NCBI GenBank assembly: GCA_036496585.1
Contig: DASXLB010000017.1
Location: forward strand, 23,215 to 87,214
DNA: 64,000 nucleotides
Direction of reading: 5' to 3'
From: Vicinamibacterales bacterium
GTDB taxonomy: Bacteria; Acidobacteriota; Vicinamibacteria; Vicinamibacterales; 2-12-FULL-66-21
Both the position numbers and the translations under genes were made by a program. Under the pieces are notes generated by a model that worked only from the letters and a program-made list of their open reading frames with translations, was not told the DNA's origin and made no database searches. This document shows positions 50,969 through 60,834 of the stretch, in pieces. The number at the start of each line of letters is the position of its first letter. Within the stretch, counting starts at the first letter, position 1.

Positions 50969-51913
50969 ATGACAGCGATCCGGACGCACGAACTCACCAA
51001 GGACTATCTCGTTGGATTCTGGCGGCCCCGCCCGTACCGGGCGCTGGATCGCCTGTCGATCGAGGTCGGGGCGGGCGAGGTCTTCGGCTTCCTCGGTCCC
51101 AACGGCGCCGGCAAGACCACGACGCTCAAGCTGCTCATGCAGCTGGTGTTTCCGACGAGCGGCGAAGCTGAGATTCTCGGCCGTCCGGTCGGCGACATCG
51201 CCGTTCGGCGGCGCATCGGGTATCTTCCCGAAAACCCCTACTTCTACGATCACCTGACCGCCGACGAACTGCTCGACTATTACGGCCGGCTGTTCGGCAT
51301 GCCGGCGGCCGAGCGGCGTGCCCGCATCAGCCGTACCCTGGATCGCCTCGGCATCGGGGCCGAACGCCGTCTCCAGCTGCGCAAGTTCTCCAAAGGGATG
51401 CTGCAGCGCGTCGGGCTGGCGCAGGCGCTGCTCAACGAGCCGGACGTCATCTTTCTCGACGAACCGATGTCGGGCCTCGATCCGCTTGGTCGCCGCGACG
51501 TCCGCGAGCTGATGCTGGAGTTGCGCGACGCCGGCCGGACGATTTTCTTCAGCTCGCACATCCTGTCGGACGCCGAGGCGCTCTGCAGCCAGGTGGCGAT
51601 CGTCGCCAAGGGGCGGCTCGCGGCGGCGGGGCGGCTGGCCGACATGCGGGCGTTCGAGGTCCAGGGCTGGGAACTGGTCATGGCGAACGTGCCGGAGCCG
51701 GCGCTCGAGCGGGTTCGCGCGCGTGCCCGCAAGGTCGTCGGCGTCGCCGGCGGCCGCTACGTCATCGACCTGGCGCCCGACGGCCGGCCCGACGAAATGC
51801 TCCGCGATCTGGTCGCTGCGGGCTGCACGCTGGTGTCGCTGAATCCGGTGCGCGAAACGCTCGAGGACGTGTTCGTGCGGCGGGTCGCGGAAGTAGGGGA
51901 GGGGGCGCGATGA
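50969..51913 (+). CDS. pilH: ABC transporter ATP-binding protein (PilH-like)
   Basis: 314 residues. Walker A GPNGAGKTTTLKLLMQL, Q-loop LPENPYFYDHLT, signature KFSKGMLQRVGLAQALL (SKGM instead of SGGQ), Walker B DVIFLDEPMSGLDP and H-loop SSHILSDAEAL, plus a C-terminal regulatory tail. Order pilA-ABC ATPase-permease-pilD matches the M. xanthus pilGHI region needed for pilus assembly, which is the basis for the symbol. Stop overlaps the permease start (ATGA). Confidence 0.85.
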   Translation: MTAIRTHELTKDYLVGFWRPRPYRALDRLSIEVGAGEVFGFLGPNGAGKTTTLKLLMQLVFPTSGEAEILGRPVGDIAVRRRIGYLPENPYFYDHLTADELLDYYGRLFGMPAAERRARISRTLDRLGIGAERRLQLRKFSKGMLQRVGLAQALLNEPDVIFLDEPMSGLDPLGRRDVRELMLELRDAGRTIFFSSHILSDAEALCSQVAIVAKGRLAAAGRLADMRAFEVQGWELVMANVPEPALERVRARARKVVGVAGGRYVIDLAPDGRPDEMLRDLVAAGCTLVSLNPVRETLEDVFVRRVAEVGEGAR

Positions 51914-52716
51914 AGACGGCGTCGGTCGTCGCCGTCGCCGTCTTCCGCGAGTCGGTGCGCGACAAGGTGTTCTACAACCTGGCGCTGTTTGCGCTGGTGC
52001 TCATCGGCGCGTCGATCGTCATCGGCCAGCTGACCGCCGGCCAGGACGTCAAGATCATCAAGGACCTCGGACTGTCGGCGACGTCGCTCTTCGGCGTGTT
52101 CATCGCGGTCTTCGTCGGCATCAGCCTCGTGTCGAAGGAGGTCGATCGGCGGAGCGCCTATCCGCTGCTCGCCAAGCCGATCCGCCGCGGCGAGTTCATC
52201 GTCGGCAAGTACGCCGGACTGCTGCTGACGCTGCTGGTCAACACGGTCGTCATGACCATCGCGCTCTATGCGGTGCTGTTCATGCTGTCGCGCGGCGTGC
52301 CGGCGAATGTCCAGCGCGCCTGGGACGCCCCGGCCATGGATCCGGCGTTGCTGAAGGCGATGGCCCTCGTCTATGTCGACATCGCCGTCGTCACGGCCGT
52401 GGCCGTCTTCTTCTCCAGCTATTCGAGTCCGATGCTGTCGGCCATCTTCACCCTCGGCGTCTACGTCGCCGGACAGTTCAGCGCCGACCTCCGCCACTTC
52501 GACGACGTCGTCAGTGCACCGGCGGCGTCGGTGATTGCCCGCGTGGCCTACTATCTGCTGCCCGATTTCTCGAAATTCGACGTAAAGCTGGCGGTCGTTC
52601 ACGGCATGCCGGTGAGCGCCGCCTACCTCGCGTCGAGCGCGCTCTACGCCCTCGTCTACATCGCGGCGCTGCTCTTTGGCGCCTCGGCGATCTTCGCGAG
52701 GCGGGACTTCAAGTGA
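51910..52716 (+). CDS. pilI: ABC-2 type permease (PilI-like)
   Basis: 268 residues with six membrane helices. The opening VVAVAVFRESVRDKVFYNLALFALVLIG and SLVSKEVDRRSAYPLLAKPIRRGEFIVGKYAG are typical of ABC-2 exporters that pair with the neighbouring ATPase. Position suggests PilI of the myxobacterial pilus system. Stop overlaps the next gene as GTGA. Confidence 0.82.
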   Translation: MKTASVVAVAVFRESVRDKVFYNLALFALVLIGASIVIGQLTAGQDVKIIKDLGLSATSLFGVFIAVFVGISLVSKEVDRRSAYPLLAKPIRRGEFIVGKYAGLLLTLLVNTVVMTIALYAVLFMLSRGVPANVQRAWDAPAMDPALLKAMALVYVDIAVVTAVAVFFSSYSSPMLSAIFTLGVYVAGQFSADLRHFDDVVSAPAASVIARVAYYLLPDFSKFDVKLAVVHGMPVSAAYLASSALYALVYIAALLFGASAIFARRDFK

Positions 52717-53657
52717 CGGCGGAGCGGGACGCGCCGGGTCCGCAGACCCGCCCGGGACGTGGAGGCCGGAGCTCCGCCTCCGGCGCGAACTCCAGCTCCG
52801 GTGCGCGCACTCGCGTCGGCTCTGCAGTGCTGCCGATCGCGCTCGCCCTGGTCTGTCTGGCGGCGGCGGTCGTGTTGCACGCCAACGAGGATCGCTGGTC
52901 GCCGCCGGCCGAGGCCGACCAGCCGGAGCTGCTCTATGTCCGCTCGCCCGCGGCCGCCAGGCGTCTCGCGTTTGGATATCGCGGCCTCGCCGCCGACGTG
53001 TACTGGATCCGCGCGCTGCAGCACTTCGGGCGCGAGCGACTCTCGGCGCCGACCCACGTCCGCACCTACGCGCTGCTGTACCCGCTGCTCGATCTGACGA
53101 CCACGCTTGATCCGTACTTCGGCATCGCGTATCGCTTCGGCGCAATCTTCCTGGGCGAGCCGTACCCCGGCGGCCCCGGACGCCCGGATCTCGCGATCGC
53201 GCTGCTGAAGAAGGGACTAAAGGCGCAGCCCGACAAGTGGCAGTACATGCAGGACCTCGGGTTCGTCTACTACTGGCACCTGCACGACTATCACAGCGCC
53301 GCCGACCTGTTCGGGCGAGCCGCCGCGCTACCCGGTGCGCCGAACTGGCTGCGCCCGCTTGCCGCGGTGACGCTCGCCGAGGGCGGCAACCGCGCCGGTT
53401 CGCGCGCCCTGTGGACACAGCTCGCCCAGGCCGACGAGCCGTGGCTCCGCGATTCCGCGCGGCTGCGGCTCGCGCAGCTCGACGCGATGGACGTGATGGA
53501 CGAGTGGCGCCGCGCGACGGCGGCCGGGCGGCATCCGGCCCTGCCCGTCGATTCGTCGGGCACGCCGTTCGTCATCGACCCGGCGACGGGGGACATCACC
53601 GTCGCGCGCGAATCGCATCTCTTCCCGCTGCCCGGGCAGCTGCAGGCGCCTCGATGA
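52713..53657 (+). CDS. TPR-like anchored protein, possible PilG counterpart
   Basis: 314 residues, GTG start. A Pro/Ser/Gly-rich N-terminal 35 residues, one membrane anchor (VLPIALALVCLAAAVVL), then helical repeats (PTHVRTYALLYPLLDLTTTLDP, LLKKGLKAQPDKWQYMQDLGFVYY, DYHSAADLFGRAAALPGAP) resembling TPRs facing the periplasm. Coupled to the permease and to pilD by four-base overlaps. The ABC-plus-TPR trio is the likely equivalent of PilGHI. No enzyme motif. Confidence 0.7.
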   Translation: MTAERDAPGPQTRPGRGGRSSASGANSSSGARTRVGSAVLPIALALVCLAAAVVLHANEDRWSPPAEADQPELLYVRSPAAARRLAFGYRGLAADVYWIRALQHFGRERLSAPTHVRTYALLYPLLDLTTTLDPYFGIAYRFGAIFLGEPYPGGPGRPDLAIALLKKGLKAQPDKWQYMQDLGFVYYWHLHDYHSAADLFGRAAALPGAPNWLRPLAAVTLAEGGNRAGSRALWTQLAQADEPWLRDSARLRLAQLDAMDVMDEWRRATAAGRHPALPVDSSGTPFVIDPATGDITVARESHLFPLPGQLQAPR

Positions 53658-54430
53658 CGCCGCTGCAGACGCCGGTCCTGATCCTCGGGCTCGCCGTAGT
53701 CGGGTTGTGCGTCGGCAGCTTCCTGAATGTCTGCATCCACCGCCTGCCGCTCAAGCAGTCGGTCGTCACCCCGCGTTCGCGCTGCCCGCACTGTGGCTAC
53801 GCTCTCACCTGGCGCGACAACCTCCCGGTGGTGAGCTACGCGCTGCTCGGCGGCCGCTGCCGGTCCTGTCAGGCGCCGATCGCGCTCCGCTACCCGCTCG
53901 TCGAGACGATCACGTGCGCGGTGTTCGTGTGGCACGGCCTCGTCTTCGGCGCGGATCCGTTGCTCGCCATACGCCTTCCGTTCGCGTGCGCGCTGATCGT
54001 GCTCTTTGCGATCGACCTCGAGCATCAGATCCTGCCCGATCGCATCACGCTGCCGGGAATCGTCGTCGGGTTCGCGAGCAGTCTGTTCCTGCCGCCCGGT
54101 CCGCTGATGTCGCTGGCCGGGATGGTCGTCGGCGGCGGGATTCTCTGGGTGATTGCCGAGGCGTGGTTCCGACTGCGCAAGATCGAGGCGATGGGCTTCG
54201 GCGACGTCAAGATGCTGGCGATGGTGGGGGCGGTGCTGGGACTGCGGCTCGTGCTGCTCACGTTCATCCTGTCGACGATGATCGGCGGGGTCGTCGCCGT
54301 CGCGCTCATCGCGACGCGCCGCGCCAATATGGCGACCGCCGTGCCCTTCGGGACGATGCTGGCGGCGGCGGCGCTGGCCGCCAGCTTGTACGGCGACGTC
54401 ATCCTGGCGTGGTATCTCGCGAAACTGTGA
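53654..54430 (+). CDS. pilD: prepilin peptidase / N-methyltransferase PilD
   Basis: 258 residues from ATG 53654. Eight helices; the cytoplasmic domain after helix 1 has CPHCG and CRSCQ zinc pairs. Catalytic Asp121 (FAIDLEHQILPD) and Asp184 (MGFGDVKML) are both present. It cleaves the leader before Phe1 of pilins and methylates it. Its substrates in this locus would be four PilA, the fused pilin and at least one minor pilin. Confidence 0.95.
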   Translation: MTPLQTPVLILGLAVVGLCVGSFLNVCIHRLPLKQSVVTPRSRCPHCGYALTWRDNLPVVSYALLGGRCRSCQAPIALRYPLVETITCAVFVWHGLVFGADPLLAIRLPFACALIVLFAIDLEHQILPDRITLPGIVVGFASSLFLPPGPLMSLAGMVVGGGILWVIAEAWFRLRKIEAMGFGDVKMLAMVGAVLGLRLVLLTFILSTMIGGVVAVALIATRRANMATAVPFGTMLAAAALAASLYGDVILAWYLAKL

Positions 54431-54539
54431 TCGGGTTGTCGCACGCTGACCTGCCGTCAGCTGCGGCGGCCGAACCAGTCAGCAGCCGGAGAACCGCTAG
54501 AATGGGAGCGCGCCCGCCATCCGGCCCGCGCGCTGCCGC

Positions 54540-55811
54540 GTGAACATCTCCGCGTACACCCTCATCGGCCTCACGGCCATCGTCGCCGTCCTCGCCGGCG
54601 GGCTGGCGTTCGCCGTCCTGCGCGTGTTCGCCGCGGCGCGGCAGCTGGCGCAGTCGCGCCGGGGGGAGGGCGGCGAAACCGCATTCATGACCGAGGCGAT
54701 GGAGGAGGCGCTTGGCCGCCTGCGGCTCAGCGAGCAGGCGATGGCCGAGCGCGCCGAAGCCTCCGAGCGGCTGAGCGACGAGATCATCGCCAGCCTCACG
54801 TCCGGCCTGCTCGTGGTCGGACCGGACAGGCGGGTGCAGGCGTTGAACCCGTTCGGACGCAAGCTGCTTCGCCTGTCCGACGCCGGGCTGGTGGGCGACG
54901 TCGCCGACGTCCTGCGGACGGCGCAGCCACTGGCCGCGCTGATCCAGGAGTGCCTCGACACCAGGAAGGGGGTGCGCCGCCGAACGGTGCGCATCGACAC
55001 CGACCCGGAGCGACCGACCCACCTGGGTGTGACCGTGTCGCCGATCACGGATCCGCAGGCCGATCGCGGCGGCGCGATCTGTCTCTTCGCCGACCTCACC
55101 GACGTCGTCGAGCTCGAGGAACAGCTGCGCCTGAAGGAGAGCCTGGCGGAGGTCGGCGAGCTGACGGCGGGCATCGCGCACGAATTCCGCAATGGGCTGG
55201 CGACGATCCACGGCTATGCGCGTCTGCTGGATCTGGCCAAGCTGTCCGCGGACATGCACCCCTACGTGATCGGGATCCGCGACGAAACCGATGCGCTCGG
55301 CGCGATCGTCCGCAATTTCCTCAACTTCGCCAAGCCGGCCGAGCTCGTGCTCGGGACGGTAGATTTGTTGTCGATCGTCGAGCGCGCAGCAGACGAGTTC
55401 CGCCAGGAGGCCACCGCGCACGGCGGCTCCGTCGTCGTCGAAGGCGCCGCCGCGACGGTGCAGGGAGACGAAGTGCTGCTGCGCCAGGCCTTCAGCAATC
55501 TGTGCCGCAACGCCCTCGAAGCCTGCGTCGACGCGAACATGCAGCCCCACATCGCCGTCGAATGCGCGATCGACCCCTCACAACATCTCGTGCGCGTGTC
55601 GGTGATCGACAACGGTCCCGGCGTCGATCCCGCAATCGCGTCGCGGATCTTCCGTCCGTTCGTCACCACGCGCGCGAGGGGAACCGGGCTCGGCCTGGCG
55701 CTCGTGCAGAAGATCGTCGTCATCCACAACGGCCGCGTCAACGTGCAGTCGGAACCCGCCGCGGGCACTCGGTTCACAGTGACGCTCCCGCTCGCGGACG
55801 TTGACGGATAG
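54540..55811 (+). CDS. NtrB-type sensor histidine kinase (second pilus two-component system)
   Basis: 423 residues, GTG start. A single N-terminal helix (4-30), a PAS-like region (VGPDRRVQALNPFGRKLLRL), HisKA with His214 in GIAHEFRNGLATIHGYARLL, and an ATPase domain (NLCRNALEA, DNGPGVDP, GTGLGLALVQKI). It resembles PilS2/NtrB kinases. The cognate regulator is probably the NtrC protein at 58309-59694, with minor pilin genes in between. Confidence 0.9.
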   Translation: MNISAYTLIGLTAIVAVLAGGLAFAVLRVFAAARQLAQSRRGEGGETAFMTEAMEEALGRLRLSEQAMAERAEASERLSDEIIASLTSGLLVVGPDRRVQALNPFGRKLLRLSDAGLVGDVADVLRTAQPLAALIQECLDTRKGVRRRTVRIDTDPERPTHLGVTVSPITDPQADRGGAICLFADLTDVVELEEQLRLKESLAEVGELTAGIAHEFRNGLATIHGYARLLDLAKLSADMHPYVIGIRDETDALGAIVRNFLNFAKPAELVLGTVDLLSIVERAADEFRQEATAHGGSVVVEGAAATVQGDEVLLRQAFSNLCRNALEACVDANMQPHIAVECAIDPSQHLVRVSVIDNGPGVDPAIASRIFRPFVTTRARGTGLGLALVQKIVVIHNGRVNVQSEPAAGTRFTVTLPLADVDG

Positions 55812-55881
55812 CGCTCCCGCACGTCTGCCCTCTGCTGTCCTGCATTCTCCGCTGGCGCGTGCGTTGCAGCGGCGCACGCGC

Positions 55882-56298
55882 ATGCCACGCAACGCATCGG
55901 GTTTTACGCTCATCGAAGTACTCGTGGCGACGGCGATCGTCGTGACCGTCGCGGCCGGCTGCGCGCAGCTCCTGATAGCGGCTCTGCGGTACGACGTCGC
56001 CTCGAGGCAGCAGCTCGCGCTGATGTCCGCCGCGATGGCCAAGCTGGATGAACTGGCCGCAACCATTGCCGGAGGGACGGCGCCACCGGGCGCATCCGGC
56101 GCCCTCGATCGTTCTGTCGACGGCTCTTCGGACGTCATCACCGTGTCGGGTGTCAGGATGGAACGGCGCTGGCTCATCGCGCCGTTGACGACGTTCGCCC
56201 CTGGCGTGGCGGTGGTGACGGTGCGGGCTCTGCCGGCCGCGGCGTTGGCGGCATCGACGATCGAACTCGCGACCATCGTCGAGGCGGGTGCGTCGTGA
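55882..56298 (+). CDS. minor pilin, PilV/GspI-like
   Basis: 138 residues from ATG 55882, MPRNASG|FTLIEVLVATAIVVTVAAGCAQLL: class III signal with Gly-1 and Glu5. Reads on to TIVEAGAS. A longer in-frame start (55801) inside the kinase gene would make an unusually long leader. It overlaps the next gene (GTGA). Confidence 0.82.
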   Translation: MPRNASGFTLIEVLVATAIVVTVAAGCAQLLIAALRYDVASRQQLALMSAAMAKLDELAATIAGGTAPPGASGALDRSVDGSSDVITVSGVRMERRWLIAPLTTFAPGVAVVTVRALPAAALAASTIELATIVEAGAS

Positions 56299-57107
56299 GC
56301 TTGATCGAATTGATCGTGTCGGCGACGCTCGGCGTCCTGCTGAGTGGCGCGATTCTCTCGCTCGTTCTCGCCAGCCAGACGCTGGCGCGCAGTCAGCCCG
56401 AGAGCCTCGACGTCCAGCAGCGCGGGCGGGTTGCGCTGCAGGTGCTGGCGAGCGAACTCCGGGATTGCGGCGCCGGCATCGAGTTCGGCGAGGCGGCGGG
56501 GCCGCTCGTCCGGACGTTTCCGCCCATCGCGCCGTCGCCCGACGGCGGCATCACGATGTGGACGACGACCAGCCGCAATGCCCAGGGCCGGCCGGCGCTC
56601 GCTGTTGCTCTGGGCGTGACGAGCCTGGCCCTCCAGGATTCTTCCGTCTGTCCCACCGGCCAGAGCGCCTGCGGATTCGTTTCGGGCACATCCGCGATGG
56701 CGTTCACGCCCAGCAGATGCCGCACCGCTCTGCGAGTCGCGGGCGTCAGCGGCGACACGCTGCAGCTGGCGGCGCCGCTGGCCGGGTGCGCGCTCGATCC
56801 CGACAGCGCTGTCGCCGCCGGCACCGTGCATACCTACCGCGTCGATCCCGTGTCGCGGCAGTTGATCAGGCGCGACGAGTCGAGCGGCTACAGTGCGCCC
56901 GTTCTCGACGGGGTGACCTCGATGAGCGTGGCCTTGTTCGCCGACCCGGCCGGCGCGTCGACGGTGACGGGAACCTCTGATGCCGCGTTGATGGGGGTGC
57001 GTCGCGTTCGGGTCACCCTGCGGTTCGTCGCGTCGAACCCGCTGCTGCACGTGCCCGACCTCGACGTGGTCGTCGACGCGGCGCCCCGGAACCTGCAGGG
57101 AGGCTGA
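56295..57107 (+). CDS. PilW-like minor pilin without a visible leader
   Basis: 270 residues, GTG start, opening (M)SLIELIVSATLGVLLSGAILSLVLASQ. The pilin helix and Glu5 are there, but the start codon falls at mature position 1, and the upstream frame has Val, not Gly, at -1. The body (SLDVQQRGRVALQVLASELRDCGAGI) is PilW-like, with four further Cys. Either the signal is lost or initiation is non-standard. Confidence 0.72.
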   Translation: MSLIELIVSATLGVLLSGAILSLVLASQTLARSQPESLDVQQRGRVALQVLASELRDCGAGIEFGEAAGPLVRTFPPIAPSPDGGITMWTTTSRNAQGRPALAVALGVTSLALQDSSVCPTGQSACGFVSGTSAMAFTPSRCRTALRVAGVSGDTLQLAAPLAGCALDPDSAVAAGTVHTYRVDPVSRQLIRRDESSGYSAPVLDGVTSMSVALFADPAGASTVTGTSDAALMGVRRVRVTLRFVASNPLLHVPDLDVVVDAAPRNLQGG

Positions 57108-57110
57108 CCC

Positions 57111-57692
57111 GTGTCGGTCATCGCGTCGATCTTCGCGGCGCTCTTGCTCACGTGTGTCGGGGTGGCGCTGGCGCTGCTTGGCTCGGTCCAGTCGATGATT
57201 GCCGCGCACGACGAGCGGGCCACGGCTGCGGTGTATGCGGTGCAGGCGGCGGTGGTGCTGTCCAGCGCACAACTGCGGACTCGCGGCGACTGGAGTGGTG
57301 CCGCACGCGGTGGTCCGCTGTCCGAGGTGTGCGCCGTTCCGGGCGGCTTCACCGACGCGACCCTTCTGCCGAGCGCCCCGTGGGGCGGCTCGACTATCGA
57401 CTTGCTCGGGCTGACAGCGAGCCGCCAGACCGACAGCGACAGCGCCGCGCCGGCGGGCCTCACCGGTCCGGTGTGGTGCCTGTTCGAGTACGGGCCGATA
57501 TCCCGGCTGGTGCCGTCCGACGCGCGTCGGCACCCTTTCTACGTTGCGGTATGGACCGCCGCCGGGCCCGATGGCCGTGTGCTGCTGCACGCGTCCGCCT
57601 TCGGCGCCGGTTCTGTCCGGGCGTCCGTCGAGACGTCGATACGCCCTGGCGTGGCCGGGGCGAGGCGGCAGGCGATCCGGGCGACACCGTAG
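57111..57692 (+). CDS. PilX-like or accessory membrane-anchored protein
   Basis: 193 residues, GTG start. One N-terminal helix (SVIASIFAALLLTCVGVALALLGSVQSMIAAH) then a soluble domain with two Cys (SEVCAVPG, VWCLFEYG). No classic G|FTLIEL site. Placed where PilX usually follows PilV and PilW. Function is by position only. Confidence 0.6.
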   Translation: MSVIASIFAALLLTCVGVALALLGSVQSMIAAHDERATAAVYAVQAAVVLSSAQLRTRGDWSGAARGGPLSEVCAVPGGFTDATLLPSAPWGGSTIDLLGLTASRQTDSDSAAPAGLTGPVWCLFEYGPISRLVPSDARRHPFYVAVWTAAGPDGRVLLHASAFGAGSVRASVETSIRPGVAGARRQAIRATP

Positions 57693-57730
57693 AGCCGTGC
57701 TAAACTATGGATACCGAAGGAGAAAGGTCC

Positions 57731-58308
57731 ATGAAGGGTTCTTGCGCCGTAATCGCGGGCGTGATGTTGACGCTGGCGGTTCCCGTCTGCGCGCAGTCGC
57801 TGGGTGATCTGGCGAAGAAGGAGGCGGAGCGGCGCAAGGCGGCGGCGCCGGCGTCGAAGGTCTATACCAACGACGACCTCAAGAAGATCGCCGTTCCGGG
57901 CGACAGCACGCCCGAGGCGACCACGCCTGCGGCCGCCCCCACGTCCGCTCAGGGCGTCAAGGACCCCAAGGACCCCAAGGACCAGAAAGACGCGAAGGAT
58001 TCCGACGGCAAGAACGCCAACGCGCCGGCGATGGACGAGAACGCCTGGCGCGCCAAGATCACCGCCGCGCGCGACGATCTGCGGCGGGGAGAGATGTTTC
58101 GCGAGGCGCTGCAGTCGCGTATCAACGGGCTGACCGCTGATTTCACGGCGCGCGACGATCCCTATCAGCGCGCCCAGATCGGCGACGAGCGCCAGAAGGC
58201 GCTGGCTGAACTCGATCGCGTCAACCTGGATCTCGAGAAGGCCAGGAAGGCGATCGCGGACATCGAGGAGGACGCGCGGCGTTCGAGCGTTCCCGCAGGC
58301 TGGCTCCG

Positions 58309-58312
<4 letters not shown>
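57731..58312 (+). CDS. secreted coiled-coil protein of unknown function
   Basis: 193 residues from ATG 57731 after GGAGAAAGG. Signal peptide ends VCAQ. The middle holds a KDPKDPKDQKDAKDSD charged repeat; the C-terminal third is a predicted coiled coil (ERQKALAELDRVNLDLEKARKAIADIEED). Probably periplasmic. Its last codons overlap the putative start of the NtrC gene. Confidence 0.7.
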
Positions 58313-59694
<1,382 letters not shown>

Positions 59695-59719
59695 CCTGCC
59701 GCGCCACGCCGCGGCTCGA

Positions 59720-60760
59720 TCACAGGCCGCAGCAGCGAGTGAGCGCCCGCGCGATCTCGTCTGTCGTGACGTCGGTGACCACGTCCGTTGAGCCGATCGC
59801 CGTCGGCAGCACGAAGTGAAGCGTGCCCGCCACGACTTTCTTGTCGTGGCCGATCGCGTCGAGAATCTCCGCCATCGGTATGTCGGCGACCGCCGGCAGC
59901 GGCCCCATCTTGGCGATCAGCGCCGACAGCGCGTCGCGGTCGGCGGCCGGCATCGCACCGCGCGTCACCGCGATCTCGGCGGCGACCAGCATGCCGTAGG
60001 CCACGGCTTCGCCGTGGCGGAACCGGCGATAGCGCGTCACCGCCTCGAGCGCATGGCCGGCTGTATGGCCGAAATTGAGGATGCGGCGGCGGCCGTGCTC
60101 GTGCGGATCCTCGGCGACGACTGCAAGCTTGATCTCGCACGACTCCCGGATCACCGGCAGCAGCGCCTGCTCGTCGCGCGCGAACAGCGCCTTCATCGAC
60201 GACCCGACACGCTCGAACAGCGGGCGGCTGGCGATGACGCCGTACTTGATGACCTCATACATGCCGGCCCTGAACTCGCGCCGCGGGAGCGTCGCCAGCA
60301 GCGTCGGATCGATCGCGACGAACGCCGGCTGGTGGAACGCGCCGATCAGGTTCTTGCCCTGCGCGTGGTTCACGCCGACCTTGCCGCCAATCGCGCTGTC
60401 GACCTGGGCGAGCAGCGTCGTCGGCACCTGGACGACCGGAACGCCGCGTAGATAGGTGGCGGCGGCGAATCCCGCCATATCGCCGATGATGCCGCCGCCG
60501 ACCGCGACGATCGCGCTCGAGCGATCGGCGCGCGCCTTGATCAGCGCGTCGTAGATGCGACCGACCGTCTGCGCGTTCTTGAAACGTTCGCCGTCGGGGA
60601 TCAGGATCGGCTCTTCGGAGGTGACCCCCGAGAACGCCTCCTCATGCAGACGCCAGACGGTGGCGTTGCTGACGATGAACCGGCGGTCGGGCACGCGAAC
60701 TTCGTCGAGCAGCGAGGTCAGGCGCGCGGCGACGCCCGGCGCGATGTGAACTGGATGCAC
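59720..60760 (-). CDS. aroB: 3-dehydroquinate synthase
   Basis: 346 residues, GTG start. VGGGIIGDMAGFAAATYLRG (NAD site), VPTTLLAQVDSAIGGKVGVNH, GKNLIGAFHQP and FGHTAGHALE with metal-binding His are intact. Second step of the shikimate pathway. In many Proteobacteria aroB lies beside pilMNOPQ; here it follows the pilus locus but those genes are missing. Divergent from proS. Confidence 0.96.
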   Translation of the reverse strand: MHPVHIAPGVAARLTSLLDEVRVPDRRFIVSNATVWRLHEEAFSGVTSEEPILIPDGERFKNAQTVGRIYDALIKARADRSSAIVAVGGGIIGDMAGFAAATYLRGVPVVQVPTTLLAQVDSAIGGKVGVNHAQGKNLIGAFHQPAFVAIDPTLLATLPRREFRAGMYEVIKYGVIASRPLFERVGSSMKALFARDEQALLPVIRESCEIKLAVVAEDPHEHGRRRILNFGHTAGHALEAVTRYRRFRHGEAVAYGMLVAAEIAVTRGAMPAADRDALSALIAKMGPLPAVADIPMAEILDAIGHDKKVVAGTLHFVLPTAIGSTDVVTDVTTDEIARALTRCCGL

Positions 60761-60834
60761 GGCGAGTGATACGATAACAAAGATTTGCAGGCCGATTTCC
60801 CGATAATCGGGGGGCGGCCGTCGGACAAAGAGCT

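Noticed and set aside
55801-55881. Longer start of the PilV-like gene inside the kinase 3' end
   Set aside because: Would give a 34-residue leader before the cleavage site; ATG 55882 gives a normal 7-residue leader.
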